Source of the DNA: Pomacea canaliculata | Lineage: Eukaryota; Mollusca; Gastropoda; Architaenioglossa; Ampullariidae | Reading direction: 5' to 3' | Length of the DNA: 64,000 nt | Assembly (NCBI RefSeq): GCF_003073045.1 | Contig: NC_037593.1 | Coordinates: 22,377,868 to 22,441,867 of the forward strand | Shown here: one piece after another, positions 12,463-23,144 of the stretch | How the letters are laid out: each line of letters starts with the position of its first letter | Numbering within the stretch: position 1 is the first letter of the stretch | The notes under the pieces: generated by a model | What the model saw: the letters and a program-made list of their open reading frames with translations, nothing else | What the model was told of the DNA's origin: nothing | The model's database searches: none | Program-made: the position numbers and the translations under genes

Positions 12463-14126
12463 CAGGGATGGGGAGTAGCTGTAGCCTAGCTACAGCTACT
12501 GTAGCCGGCTACAAATTTTGTAGCTTGTAGCTTAGCCGGCTACAAATTAAAAAAAAGTAGCTTGTAGCCGTAGCTACATTTTAGAAAGTAGCATGTAGCT
12601 TGGCTACATGTTGGCTACTTTCACGACTGTAGCACTCTAGTAGTGTACACAGTATAATGTCTTTGGGTTGTAGATTTGCATCTATATTTCCAGAATGTTC
12701 AGCACGCAGCAAGGTAAAAGATAGAATGTCTTTGTGCGAGGCGGAAATGATGTTAACAATGTAGCAATGTTCACAGTAAAATGTCTTGTGCGGAGGAGAA
12801 ATGATGTTCAACAATGTAGCGATGTTCAAAGTAAAAATGTCTTGTCTTTGCGCGAGGGAGGAAATGATGTTCAAACAATGTAGCGATGTTCAAAAATGTC
12901 TTTATTGCGACGAAATAGAATGTCTGTGCTAGAATGTTCGATGGGGAGGGGAAATAAATAGCAGGGCTGACAGTGGTGGAGATATAAAAAAATCAGACAT
13001 GGTACCCCCGACTCAGTGTGAATGTGGCAATTAAATATTTAGAAAATATTTAGAAAAATGTTCATTTTATCAAAAGTAATGTTTATACCATATTCTCAAA
13101 TGCATCACTTTGTAGCTTATGCATTTCTAAACAAAATTGCAAAATTTTACTGCTGTAGCACAAGCCAATCTTGAGAAATATGTTTTTATAGTTTAGGACT
13201 GGATGTCAAAAACGACAGAGAAATTCAAGCTTAAAGATTTAAAATAAATATATCTTGTATCAGATCATTTTTGAAAAATATATTTCAGTGTTTATATGCT
13301 ACATTTGACATCCTACTATATAATTAAAGTCTATTCTAGTATGCCAGGACTATACTTTTCACCCTATCAGCTTTTGGAAACAGTTTGTGTTCTTATCTTT
13401 GTTTTCAGTGTCAGTGTTAGAAAAAAATGCCTTACGATCTGCTTGCCTAAATTAGATTAAGAAGTGTTTTACTTATATTCCATGCAAACTCATTTATTTC
13501 AATGGTCTGTTGTTCATTGTCACAGTATTGATAAGAGGTTGACATTTTTCATCACCACATAACCTAACTTATTGAAAATTCCACCAGGTACCTGATACTT
13601 AAGCATCTGTTTAGTTTTCATTTCTAAGTAATAGGGAACAAATAGTTATAGAAAACAAATGTTTATCGGAAACTTATATAATTTCTTTTGTCACTAAACA
13701 GATGAGGAAAAATATCCAGAAATGTTTAATATAATCGTAAAATATGTGTACTTATTGTGTGAAAAAGGCCGGGGGAGGAAGGGTGCAAGGAATTAATGAA
13801 AGCATTTATGGATTCACTAAATAAAATTGTCGGTATATCGCAGTTCTCCGTTTCATTATTATAATAAAAACTTTGTAAAGCAAGTAATAGTGTTTTGTGT
13901 GTTATGTTTGATGTTTGTGTATGTTGCTACAGCCAGCTGCTACAGCTAATTGTTATAACATCACGCTTTTAAAAGTAGCCAAAAGAAGCCGGCTACATTT
14001 TAAAAGTAGCCCAAAGTAGCTGGCTACGTTTTGGAAAATTGTAGCTGTAGTGTAGCCGGCTACGTTTTGAAAAAAAGTAGCTGTAGCCTAGCCGGCTACA
14101 AATTAAAAGTAGCTTGCCCATCCCTG
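12463..14126. mobile_element. Complete non-autonomous hAT-type DNA transposon
   Basis: The ends are CAGGGATGGG (left) and CCCATCCCTG (right), exact inverted repeats of 10 bp. The element is flanked on both sides by the same 8 bp, ggtggact (12455-12462 and 14127-14134), the target duplication length of hAT elements. Both subterminal regions are crowded with GTAGCC/GGCTAC motifs, including the 12-bp palindrome GTAGCCGGCTAC at 12501-12512 and 14052-14063 and near copies at 12533, 13987, 14016 and 14089. At 1664 bp with no open frame of note it cannot encode a transposase. Confidence 0.9.
12642..12910. repeat. Tandem repeat inside the hAT element
   Basis: Three clear units of about 58 bp (roughly 12724-12897), each containing aatgatgtt, acaatgtagc and atgtctt, plus partial units at both edges. 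Units differ by small indels. An apparent 97-residue open frame on the minus strand here just reflects the repeat. Confidence 0.8.
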
Positions 14127-14224
14127 GGTGGACTGGGCTTTTTGCAGCGTCAGACCGGGTATCGAACAGATGCGCTCCTTGGTTTGGACGGAAGTGCTCT
14201 AACCACTCGGCTATCTGCTATAGA
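14127..14224 (-). mobile_element. 5' half (tRNA-like head) of the split SINE
   Basis: On the minus strand the head reads gatagccgagtggttagagc, a good RNA polymerase III A box, and 40 bp on tgttcgatacc, a B box. It is not a tRNA gene: the acceptor stem does not pair and a SINE body follows (beyond the hAT element). Confidence 0.75.
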
Positions 14225-14369
14225 GCTACACCTGAACCCTAATCCAAGCCCAAAAACAATTGTAATCATAGCGGTCGTGCTAGTATGTTAAAAAACAGAC
14301 CCAGTAACACAAGACCCTTGACCACCAACGGTCTTAGCTGGATATTAGCTTTGTCATACTGTATGCATA

Positions 14370-14990
14370 TCAGCACGGACGAGAGTAAGGTCATGGAGAA
14401 CACCACTGGACCTGCCAGAGTGGAGATTCGCCTCAACAGCGTTTACCTGAAAGGGAGGTACAGAGCTTTGTATATCTGGGCGCGACCATCTCTAAGTACG
14501 GATAGCAAAAGCAGTAACTTGAGCACAAAGTTTCGACTTTACAATTCCTTAGTTGTACCCGTCATGCCGTACTGCTGCGAAACGTAGACTTGGCTCACCG
14601 AGTCGGAACGACGGATCGAGGCATTCGAGTCGAAGTGCTTCAGGAGACGCTCCGAATGTCTGACAGAGAGCAGAAGACGAACGACTTTGTCCGCTGCGCA
14701 GTCGCCACCTTGGTGAGTCCTTAAGAACAACTCGCTGCCATCAAACGGCGGAAGCTGACGTGGTTCAGTCACGTTGTCGACACGACACATTGCCCAAGAC
14801 GGTCCTGCAAGGCTGAGTAGAAGGTAGTCGCCGGCGGGGCAAGCAAAAGAAAAACTAGTTTGCGAATGTGAAGGAGTGAATTGTCCGTTTACTAGGAGAT
14901 CTTGTTAGGGTGGCCCCGATGGCGAGCGTTCGCCGCTGATGCGTCCCATCATCACCAACAAGCAGCTCTGACCGGTCGGTCCCACGGGCA
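14370..14990 (+). pseudogene. Decayed non-LTR retrotransposon fragment (RT C-terminal region)
   Basis: Across at least three frame changes the translation reads ESKVMEN, VEIRLNSVYLKG, LYNSLVVPVMPYCCE, WLTESERRIEAFESKCFR, and finally WRAFAADASHHH. This is the order of the reverse transcriptase thumb and C-terminal segment of endonuclease-encoding non-LTR elements. There are frameshifts and stops, and there is no 5' part next to it. Confidence 0.75.
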
Positions 14991-15014
14991 GGCCAGCTTG
15001 CTCCGAGTCTAGTA

Positions 15015-15169
15015 CAGGGGTGCCCCATCTACGGCCCGCTCATTTTAACTAGACACAACAATTTTATTTTTAATGCCATGATTCTGGCAAAACCGCCATG
15101 TACTGGCCCGCGAGACTTTATTATCATGTCCAGTGCGACCTTCGGGGGAGGAAAGGTTGGGCAACACTA
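15015..15169. mobile_element. Possible short hAT-type MITE
   Basis: The left end caggggtgccccatctacgg followed by cccgc and the right end gaaaggttgggcaacacta resemble hAT terminal repeats. The flanks gtctagta and gtccagaa match in 6 of 8. Old and diverged. Confidence 0.4.
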
Positions 15170-15834
15170 GTCCAGAACAAAGTAAGGTCACAGAAGCTTT
15201 GTCAGTCTTTGCTGAGCCTGTGCACGAGCTGTGACACGTCTTCATGGGGTTACATATTAGCTTTAAGTTTGAGTCGTCTTCAGGTAGAACACAATAGACT
15301 ACTTGTAGCCTTATAGTCATACCCGTTCCTTAAAGATATTACCAACCGTAGATTCGTCACATCTACCGCCATGTATGACACGGAACACAGTAATTTCATT
15401 ATTTCATAATGAATAAAATAAAAATCAGGGTAGACAGGTACGGAATAAAGGCAGAACAGCTGTTTGTTCAGGTCATATTCTCACGCTCACTTATGTTTTG
15501 ATCTGAATATTATGTTAGTTATTTAATGATATTTTGAAATATAGACAATATATCATTAAAGTTATGTACAAAGGAGGAGAATCAACGAATACTCCATGGC
15601 TGGAATTAGCTTAAGAGCAAAACAAGACAAACCTTAAATAAGAAGTTTTAACAGACGATTTAATAATGTATGAGAAAGAACAGAATACAGAAGTTAATGA
15701 GAAAGTTATAAAAGGGAAAAAGTCAAGCACCTAGCATCCTTTAGCAATTGCAGGAAATCCTTTCAGATCAGGCAGCTCTTAGCAGATAAAAAGCCTGCGT
15801 TTGTTTGGATGTAACAGATGAACAGTAGTTGAAT

Positions 15835-16260
15835 CATTTTCAGAAACTCTTTAATGTCCAAGCAGGCAATAATTGTGGAGACGGCCTTGTAGACGCCATA
15901 GAGCGGAATGTCAAGTGTGAAGATTTCAATAAGCCAGTTTCTAACGATGAAGTTTGCGAAGCAATTAGAAAAGCGAAATGTGGTAAAGCTCATGGAATTG
16001 ACGAAATAATGAAATGCTGAAACTCTCTGGAGATATCTCAGTGCAGTTTGACAAAACTGTTTAATACGCTGTTTGATAAAGGAATATACCCGAAGATCAG
16101 TCTAAAGCCATTCATGTACCTATATTTAAGAAAAGTTACAATACAGTGTCAGATCATTAAAGAGGAGTTTCACTATTAAGTTTGAAGAGTAAATGTTACA
16201 CAGCAGGATTAAACAAATGATTGGTGACAAGGGTAGAAATAAATGACATGTTGAAAGACT
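15835..16260 (+). pseudogene. Decayed non-LTR retrotransposon fragment (start of RT domain)
   Basis: The translation contains FNKPVSNDEVCEAIRKAKCG followed by KAHGIDEI, the typical opening of a non-LTR reverse transcriptase. It continues, with frame changes, into LFDKGIYP, AIHVP and a decayed RGVSLL-type block. Stops and frameshifts are frequent and the catalytic part is absent. It lies downstream of the RT C-terminal fragment at 14,370-14,990 on the same strand, so the order is wrong for one element; they are separate insertions or rearranged. Confidence 0.65.
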
Positions 16261-19200
16261 CAGGCTGCATTTAGAAAAGAATTCTTAGCTGTTGTAAACT
16301 GCTTGCATGTTTTCTTGACCCGAGAAAGGGTTTCGACTCAAGACAATGTGAGCCACTGTTTAATACGACAATTAAAACTTGACGCCTCGAGTTCAATATT
16401 ACTGTACAAAAATTCATTCCACGCAAATGTTCTTTAAACATAAAGAACTGCGAATTATCTTGGATGCTAACTATACAAGACATTAATAATCTCTTCTTTT
16501 ACTGTCATGCTGTCCAGAGAGTTTGAAATGTGTGGAGTCATATTTGTCAAGATAAGCTTTATTAACATATGGTCTTAGTCCTTCTACTGGCTGTAGCCTT
16601 GACAATGTATCCACGCACAATCTTGATGCACTGTTGACCTTATTCTGGGAATGGTGATGGTTGCAGGCATGCACCTCTTGGGGAGGGGGCGATTGTCCAC
16701 CAAGATTTAGGGAAACAGTATTTAACACTGAGCATTAACCAGTTATTTTTAAAAATTCATCCAACTAAAACTCAAACACTATTCATCAATTAAGAGTCCT
16801 AGAAATAAGAATGTGCCATAGATATGTACACGCTTCAAAAACATTATTTAGATGTGCAACACATTACTCGAGTAGTGGCGGAAGGCAAGACCTTCATATC
16901 AGATGATCAGCGACTAGCTGTCATTTCATATGAATTGTTCTATGGAGCGTACCGTGAAGTTGACATATTATTGTGTACTGGTAAAAAGGTCTCAGGTACC
17001 CCACAGACTTATTTCTGCTCAAAGTAGGGACAAGTCTCGCCAGCCTAGCATAACCCTTTCGAAGTAGCTCACATTGTTCTCCGAGCAACGCTTGCATTTC
17101 ATGAGATACTGTTACTGTTTTAGCAACTGTAGTTCTTCTGCAGTTATGTTTTTGTGCATTTCATGACAAGCTCACATCAAAGAAAGTCTATGCAACATGC
17201 AGTTTTAGGATTTCTAATTGACTTTTCACCTGACCGAAATTAAGTGCAAATGAGACCTGTTCCGTATACAACTGCATTACATATTATACAGTTAAATCTT
17301 ATAATTATAGAGTCCTTGTAGCTGTAGCTATTGAATCGTCATGAATTGGATATCAACATCGCAGCATAATAAAGGTTAAATACTTTGATTTTGATTGAGT
17401 TTATTCTCTCTCTAGTTATAGAATGAATTGTTGATAAAACCCCTATAAAAACTGCCCTCTACACGCCCCAAAAGGTGACTAAGCGCGAAACACAGCTTAA
17501 AGTAAGCTTACGAGCACTTAGGACTGTGTGAGGGGATGAGTGGAATCCTACAAATGTCGAGCAGCAGGGTGCCAGAAAGCAATACATTCATCTATACACA
17601 CCAAGCAAGCGAGGGCGTAATCAGTATAGTGCAATATCAGAAAATTACTAGATCTAGACCTAAAAGACAACAAGCTGTCTTTATCTGTATCTAGTGTTTC
17701 TTCTGAATGCATTGTGAATTACGATGCATTGTTGTACATACTATACAGAAAGTATATACAATATCCATCTCCACAATTAAAGATATCGTACGGACTAAAG
17801 GTTTTTCAGACTACATTGATTTCATACACCAGATGCTAACTGGGTGGTTAAAATTTATATGTTGAGCAGTTTAGCAGACTGCTTTGTATTAGCATCCAGC
17901 AACATCTAAATCTAACGCTGTAGTCATAATACCAACATAACTTTTCATATCAAACACAGACATGTCAGCTTCTGCGGTCTAGATCTAGATGACACAAGTG
18001 TCTGGACAGCTGTCTATCCTCCCCTACCCCACGCCTTTGTGCGCGCGTGTTCGCCACACACGTCACAGAAAACAGACTAGCTTATCAGATCAGCGAAATA
18101 AACGTGCAAAAATGTCTCGATCCGCAAAAGAAGAATAAATTTGATCAACTTACCTGGAAGATATTCCTGCCTTAGACTTTTGCTGTTTTCCGGCGAAGCA
18201 GTGCCGTGACCGAGGAGTTCAAGCAAGACTCCACAACTTAGGACCCGTCTTAAATTAAGTTGGAAAAGGGCCTCTGCCACTGACCTTCCAGGCGTCACTG
18301 CGTTGCTATGGGTGTCTGGGTACTGCAACTACTCTCCTGAACTAAAGAGTTGTTATGTCGTAGTTATGTCTTGGAGAAACTGGAGAGGGGACATCTGCCC
18401 ATTAGTTCTGATGTTTGCCATTTAAACACGTGAAACCTTTTTTAAGACGCGTGTATTGCTGCTTTTCTCTCACAGACTTATTCCCAGATCCCTTGGAACC
18501 AGATCAGTTAAAATTGGCAATCTTCATGACAAATCGTTTCGGTGCTTTGGCTTTAACTGTAAACATTAGTGGTACTGTTATATTGTTCTCATGGACCGCT
18601 GTCGTTTAGCTTGCAAACCACGCTGCGTGTCGTTTCAAAAAGCTGAAAACAAGAAGGCTTCAACTGCGATAGATGTGGACCACCTCGGAGTAACGAGGGT
18701 CGTGGTTACTATGCTCTGAGACCTCTGAACAAACGCGTGTAGTAGTGTCCTATCATTATGTTTGCTATGTCTGGCGTTACTAATTAAAGTTTGCCTCAGA
18801 TCTGTATATGGGGAGTAACCAAACTATTTGCTTTGCTTCAGGTCTGGTGCAATAGTTACACACACCGAGCCTCAGGTACACAAATGGACAATATATAGTT
18901 TCTCTGGATATTTCGTGGGTGCGTGTACAGACAAGTTTTGCCTCGAGTTTAAAATGAGTGAACACATAAACGCAATTTGTTCTACGGAACGTTGATATGA
19001 TTTGAAGCAAGGAATCTCTCTCTTCTCTCTTTTCATCTGTGCTTTACCATTAAGTTATGTGTTCATCTGAAGTAGTCAGTTCACAAAAGTTTGCATCATA
19101 ATCACTTTTAACTGCATTCTTATTTTGAGTGTCGCGGAATGTTACATTAATAGTCATTGCGTGGTGAATTTTATTTCATGCTATTTTCTCTGCAGAAGCT

Positions 19201-19829
19201 TCCAACCTTCAGAAGCATGACATCAACGACTTTGACACATAATACACTGTCTCCTCTTCACAGTATATACTTAGTGTGGTGTACACAGGTGCGCTCGCCG
19301 GCATTAGGCTTACACGTGTCACGTAAATGGGCTGAGAAATGATTAGTACTGGCAAAGAATGTTAAAGAGGTGCAAAAGAACGGACTTTTGAAATTTAAAA
19401 AAAAAAAGGTATATATACAGCCGTAGGTTGTAATCATGTTGGACACCTGTGGCTTTGGAAATGACTGCTTTAAATCACATACATGCGCGCGGCAAGCTGT
19501 TAATTTGAATGCAATGATTAACAAATCGTGCGTTCACTGGACCAACGCATAGTCTTTATATTCATTGTCGGTTTGAACAATCTCCGAGAAAGACATTTGG
19601 AGGTAGCATGACAGCACTGGCGGCGCCCTTGCCACAGACTGTGTTAATAACAATACTGCATATCAATCGTGCTAAAGCATCTGTAAATATGTAAATCAGT
19701 TGCTATACAGACACACACTTGTTACATGATCTGCAAGTAGCACTTGACACAAGGGTCGATCTCCAACCAGAAGACTTCTATCGCTTTCCTCCAGGCGTTA
19801 AAAACGCTTGTGTTAACGTGATACGTAAG
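16261..19829. other. No gene recognised; possible isolated exon ends near 18,154 and 18,480
   Basis: A strong minus-strand donor (cttccag|gtaagt, exon end 18154) follows a frame open from 18,328. A plus-strand acceptor (ctctcacag) stands at about 18,476 before a short open stretch. Neither continues into a recognisable protein. Confidence 0.4.
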
Positions 19830-20030
19830 AGGAATCGGATAGTAGAGTGGTTAGAAGACTGGCATCCTATGCCACAGACACCCCCATTCGATATCTGCGT
19901 GACGCAGTCAACTTTCTTTCGTCGTCTCAGTTGTTGAGTAGGTACCCGAGTACGTATAAGCGGTTGGGGGAAGGTGGGTGAGGGAGAGGAGGGAAACAAA
20001 ACCTGACCCGAGAAAACTTTAACACATTTC
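19830..20030 (+). mobile_element. tRNA-derived SINE
   Basis: A box tagtagagtggttagaag and B box cattcgatatc are spaced as in a tRNA. The body (gtaggtacccgagtacg, then gcggttgggggaagg) parallels the split SINE at 12,322-14,224. It ends in A-rich sequence. Open frames crossing it on both strands are therefore not genes. Confidence 0.65.
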
Positions 20031-23000
20031 TCAAATGATCGAAAGGTTAGAGTATTACCTTTTACCAACAATAACATCATCATGGGTGCACTGCTTACTG
20101 GATTTTTGTCTCCATTCACTTACAACCTTATTGTACACAAGAGTTATTACGGATGAAACATTTAATAATTATAATAATAAAAACAGCCACAACAAGCAAA
20201 ACTGCACGAGGAATACTAAGAAGCTGTGCTAATCACTTGTGCCAAGAGTAGTCGGTTGTTAGTGTTCGCAGTAGGCTACACCACGAAGAATTAACAATCT
20301 GAAACCACAACCCACGATCGTCATTGTGTCGGTGACCGGCGCCAGTGGACCGTTGCCGAGAGCAGGTAGGGGTTGAGGGGAGGAGGAACTGTTTTGTCTG
20401 AAGGTACGACTCGTTGCAAATCAAAGTGATTACATCGATTCATCAAATTTAGTGAAAAGGGATAATTGTAAACAAATGGATTTGTGCTTGTTGACTACAA
20501 AACAAAAATTTGAATATGAAGACAGTATATCCAGGGGGGAAAAAAGAAACCTATATATCGACTTCAGGCAACTAGCTTGTCGCATACTTATGCGTGCCTT
20601 ATGTGTATATATTTTTCAGACAGGCAAACTCTTTATTATGCTATTGACCCATGAAATGCCAGGGCAGACACGCCATTCTACCGCGGATAGTATTACAGTA
20701 GAAGCACGAAACATGGTGCTGAATGAAACACGGGAAAAGAGCATTTTTAAACGCACTTACATATTTATACTGTCAACTGTTCAATATTTACCGTCGTCTT
20801 TTAGTCCGTAGGATATGAATCTACCAAACGTTTTGCAAACAATGGTTATCAGAAAAGATTTAGCCTCAGATCATTCAGGGATGTGCACAGGTATAAAAAG
20901 TGTGTTTTTCGATTTCAGTGATGCATACGGGGCACTGGGCGTTGAAAGCAGAATATCTATATGTGAATTTCAGAAGAACCAATCCTAAACTGAATCAGAA
21001 TATCTCGTAAGTGTATATTAGAAATACAGTAAAAATAAGGTTTAAGTGTTATATCAAATTTAAAAAGTCAGCACATGCATACAGGAAATAATTTCAAGTA
21101 ATTTCATAAATTGATGTTACATGCTGTTCATGTGCAGGAATATGATTTTGTAGCATTTGCAAATTACCAGTGGAGATTGCCAAGTTTGATTAAATAATAA
21201 TTAGTTGTATTTCTGGTGCTAAAATTATACTGTCTCTACCTAAAAGAATCTGGGTATAATGTGGATCATAAGTGTCAGGTGCCAGCCATCCATCTGTCGC
21301 CCACTCCCCACTCTACACCTTGTTACTTTTCTTGATTTACATTCTGTCCTTAAGGTCAACAGCAAATTCAAGGAGACTTGTTCAGGCCAGTTGATAACAG
21401 TTTGGGATTTGAAAATTTCTCTTTCTCTACTGATACTGTAATTATCTAATGTTTAGGCCAAAACATAAATCCCGCCATCCTTTCAAAACACACACACACA
21501 GCTTGAATTCAGGAAAAAAATAAAAACCGTTGAATTTTTTATGTGTAAAACCTGACACCATAGGGTATAAATCAGAGTATAATAAAGAAGAAGTTTGAGC
21601 AAGATTAGATGAATATGGATCAGCACACCAGTTTACCCAGCAGCACACAGTATGCCCCAGCCACTACCCAGTATTAAAACACTGTTCAACACTTTCATCT
21701 TCCTTGCTGGGTGCTGCAATCATACATCTGTGCTGTCCAGTCATTGGAATGTCACATGCATCACATACATTTGCACTAATAAAAAAAATCATTTTTAATT
21801 TGTTGAAATTAATTTCAGAATGTAATTGAGTTACAAGTATTTTGTGATAAAGTACTCATAAAAAGGCACTGACTTAATATTTAGGCCATTAATGGCAATC
21901 AACTGGACAGCCTCAAGTAAATGTTGATGTTGAGAGACATACAGGATTTTAGTCACAAGAACAATTCTGACCTTATTCCAGGTTAGGATTCTAACATGCA
22001 AATGTTAATAGTAAATGTAGCTGTAATATTAAATTGAATTTTGTGAATATTTTGCACTGAAATAAGCTTACTCCTGTGAACATTTCTGTACTCAGCTGTT
22101 ATAGGATTAACTGATTATTCTTGCCAGTACAAATACAATCTGAAACTGCTATGCATATATCTTCATATATGTACACTCTAATTGATGCAATTTGCATGTA
22201 ATATCCACTTACTTTCAGAAAATAAAAGAAGCATGAGCTAGTCTCCACTCAAGATTTTTAAAAAAGCATTCTAAAAAAAATGTGATGTTTTACAGTGAAA
22301 CAAACATTAATAATGATGAAAAATATGAACCACTAATATTTTAAACAATGAACAACATGTCTATCCTTCAATTCACATATTTTCTCTCTGTAATACTATA
22401 CTATATATATTATAATACTTTATAATAGTCATTTCATTGGCAGAACAAAACACAAATGTTTAAACAATCAGTCCATGACAAATGTCATTCCATATCCAAA
22501 CTGTTACTTCACATAACATATTCTCCGCCGCAAAAATACTATTTTCAACAGATAAAAACGATATGTACCTTACAAAGTCATACACAATGCAGGAACAAAA
22601 CATGTACTTCTTTGTTATGAATCAGTTCAGTGACAGATCTTTTACTCTTTCAAAATATCATGGTTAGAGCCAAATGGAGAAGCTCAAAATAAAAGAAAAA
22701 AAGCATTTATGTGACTTGACAAAATGTAAATGTTTTGTTTTAAAAAGCATGTTGGTGTACTAACCACTCCAAATTCATAGAAAATAGAATAGACCAATAT
22801 TGTACTGCTGTTCAGGTCTGCAAATCTGCGATTAGCCTAGACAAAAAATAAACTTAGCCTTGTTAAAAAACAGCAAATCTTCAATGCTAAAATGTAATAA
22901 TTCTTTCAGAATCTGTAAGGGGTGGATGGAATAGATTGTAAGAGAAAATATATTTGTGAGTGTGTGATACAATCTTTCATTAATCACAACCAATTATACC

Positions 23001-23144
23001 ATTTTTACACAAAATGGCCATTACTTTTCTTTACTCAAATATTTTCAGGCAATTATTTCCAATTAAATACAGAAATAGGATACTCTGTATAATGTTGAAC
23101 ATTGCTATAAACGAAAGCCTGAAGAAAATGCAGGAACATAATCA
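20031..23144. other. Gene-free; region downstream of FAH
   Basis: AT-rich. It includes the FAH 3' UTR on the minus strand for some distance below 23,145, but I could not fix its end. The longest open frame (20452-20811, plus, 119 codons) has no recognised domain. Confidence 0.5.

Noticed and set aside
14127..14224. tRNA gene on the minus strand
   Set aside because: The pol III boxes are present but the cloverleaf stems do not pair and a SINE body follows; it is a SINE head.
18477..18580. Plus-strand exon after a good acceptor (ctctcacag)
   Set aside because: The peptide is short, not recognised, and no partner exons could be found on either side.
19719..19937. Small coding gene on the plus strand
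   Set aside because: The frame crosses a tRNA-derived SINE and has no supporting similarity.
20452..20811. 119-codon plus-strand open frame
   Set aside because: No recognised motif, no neighbouring exon-like sequence; length is compatible with chance in a window this size.
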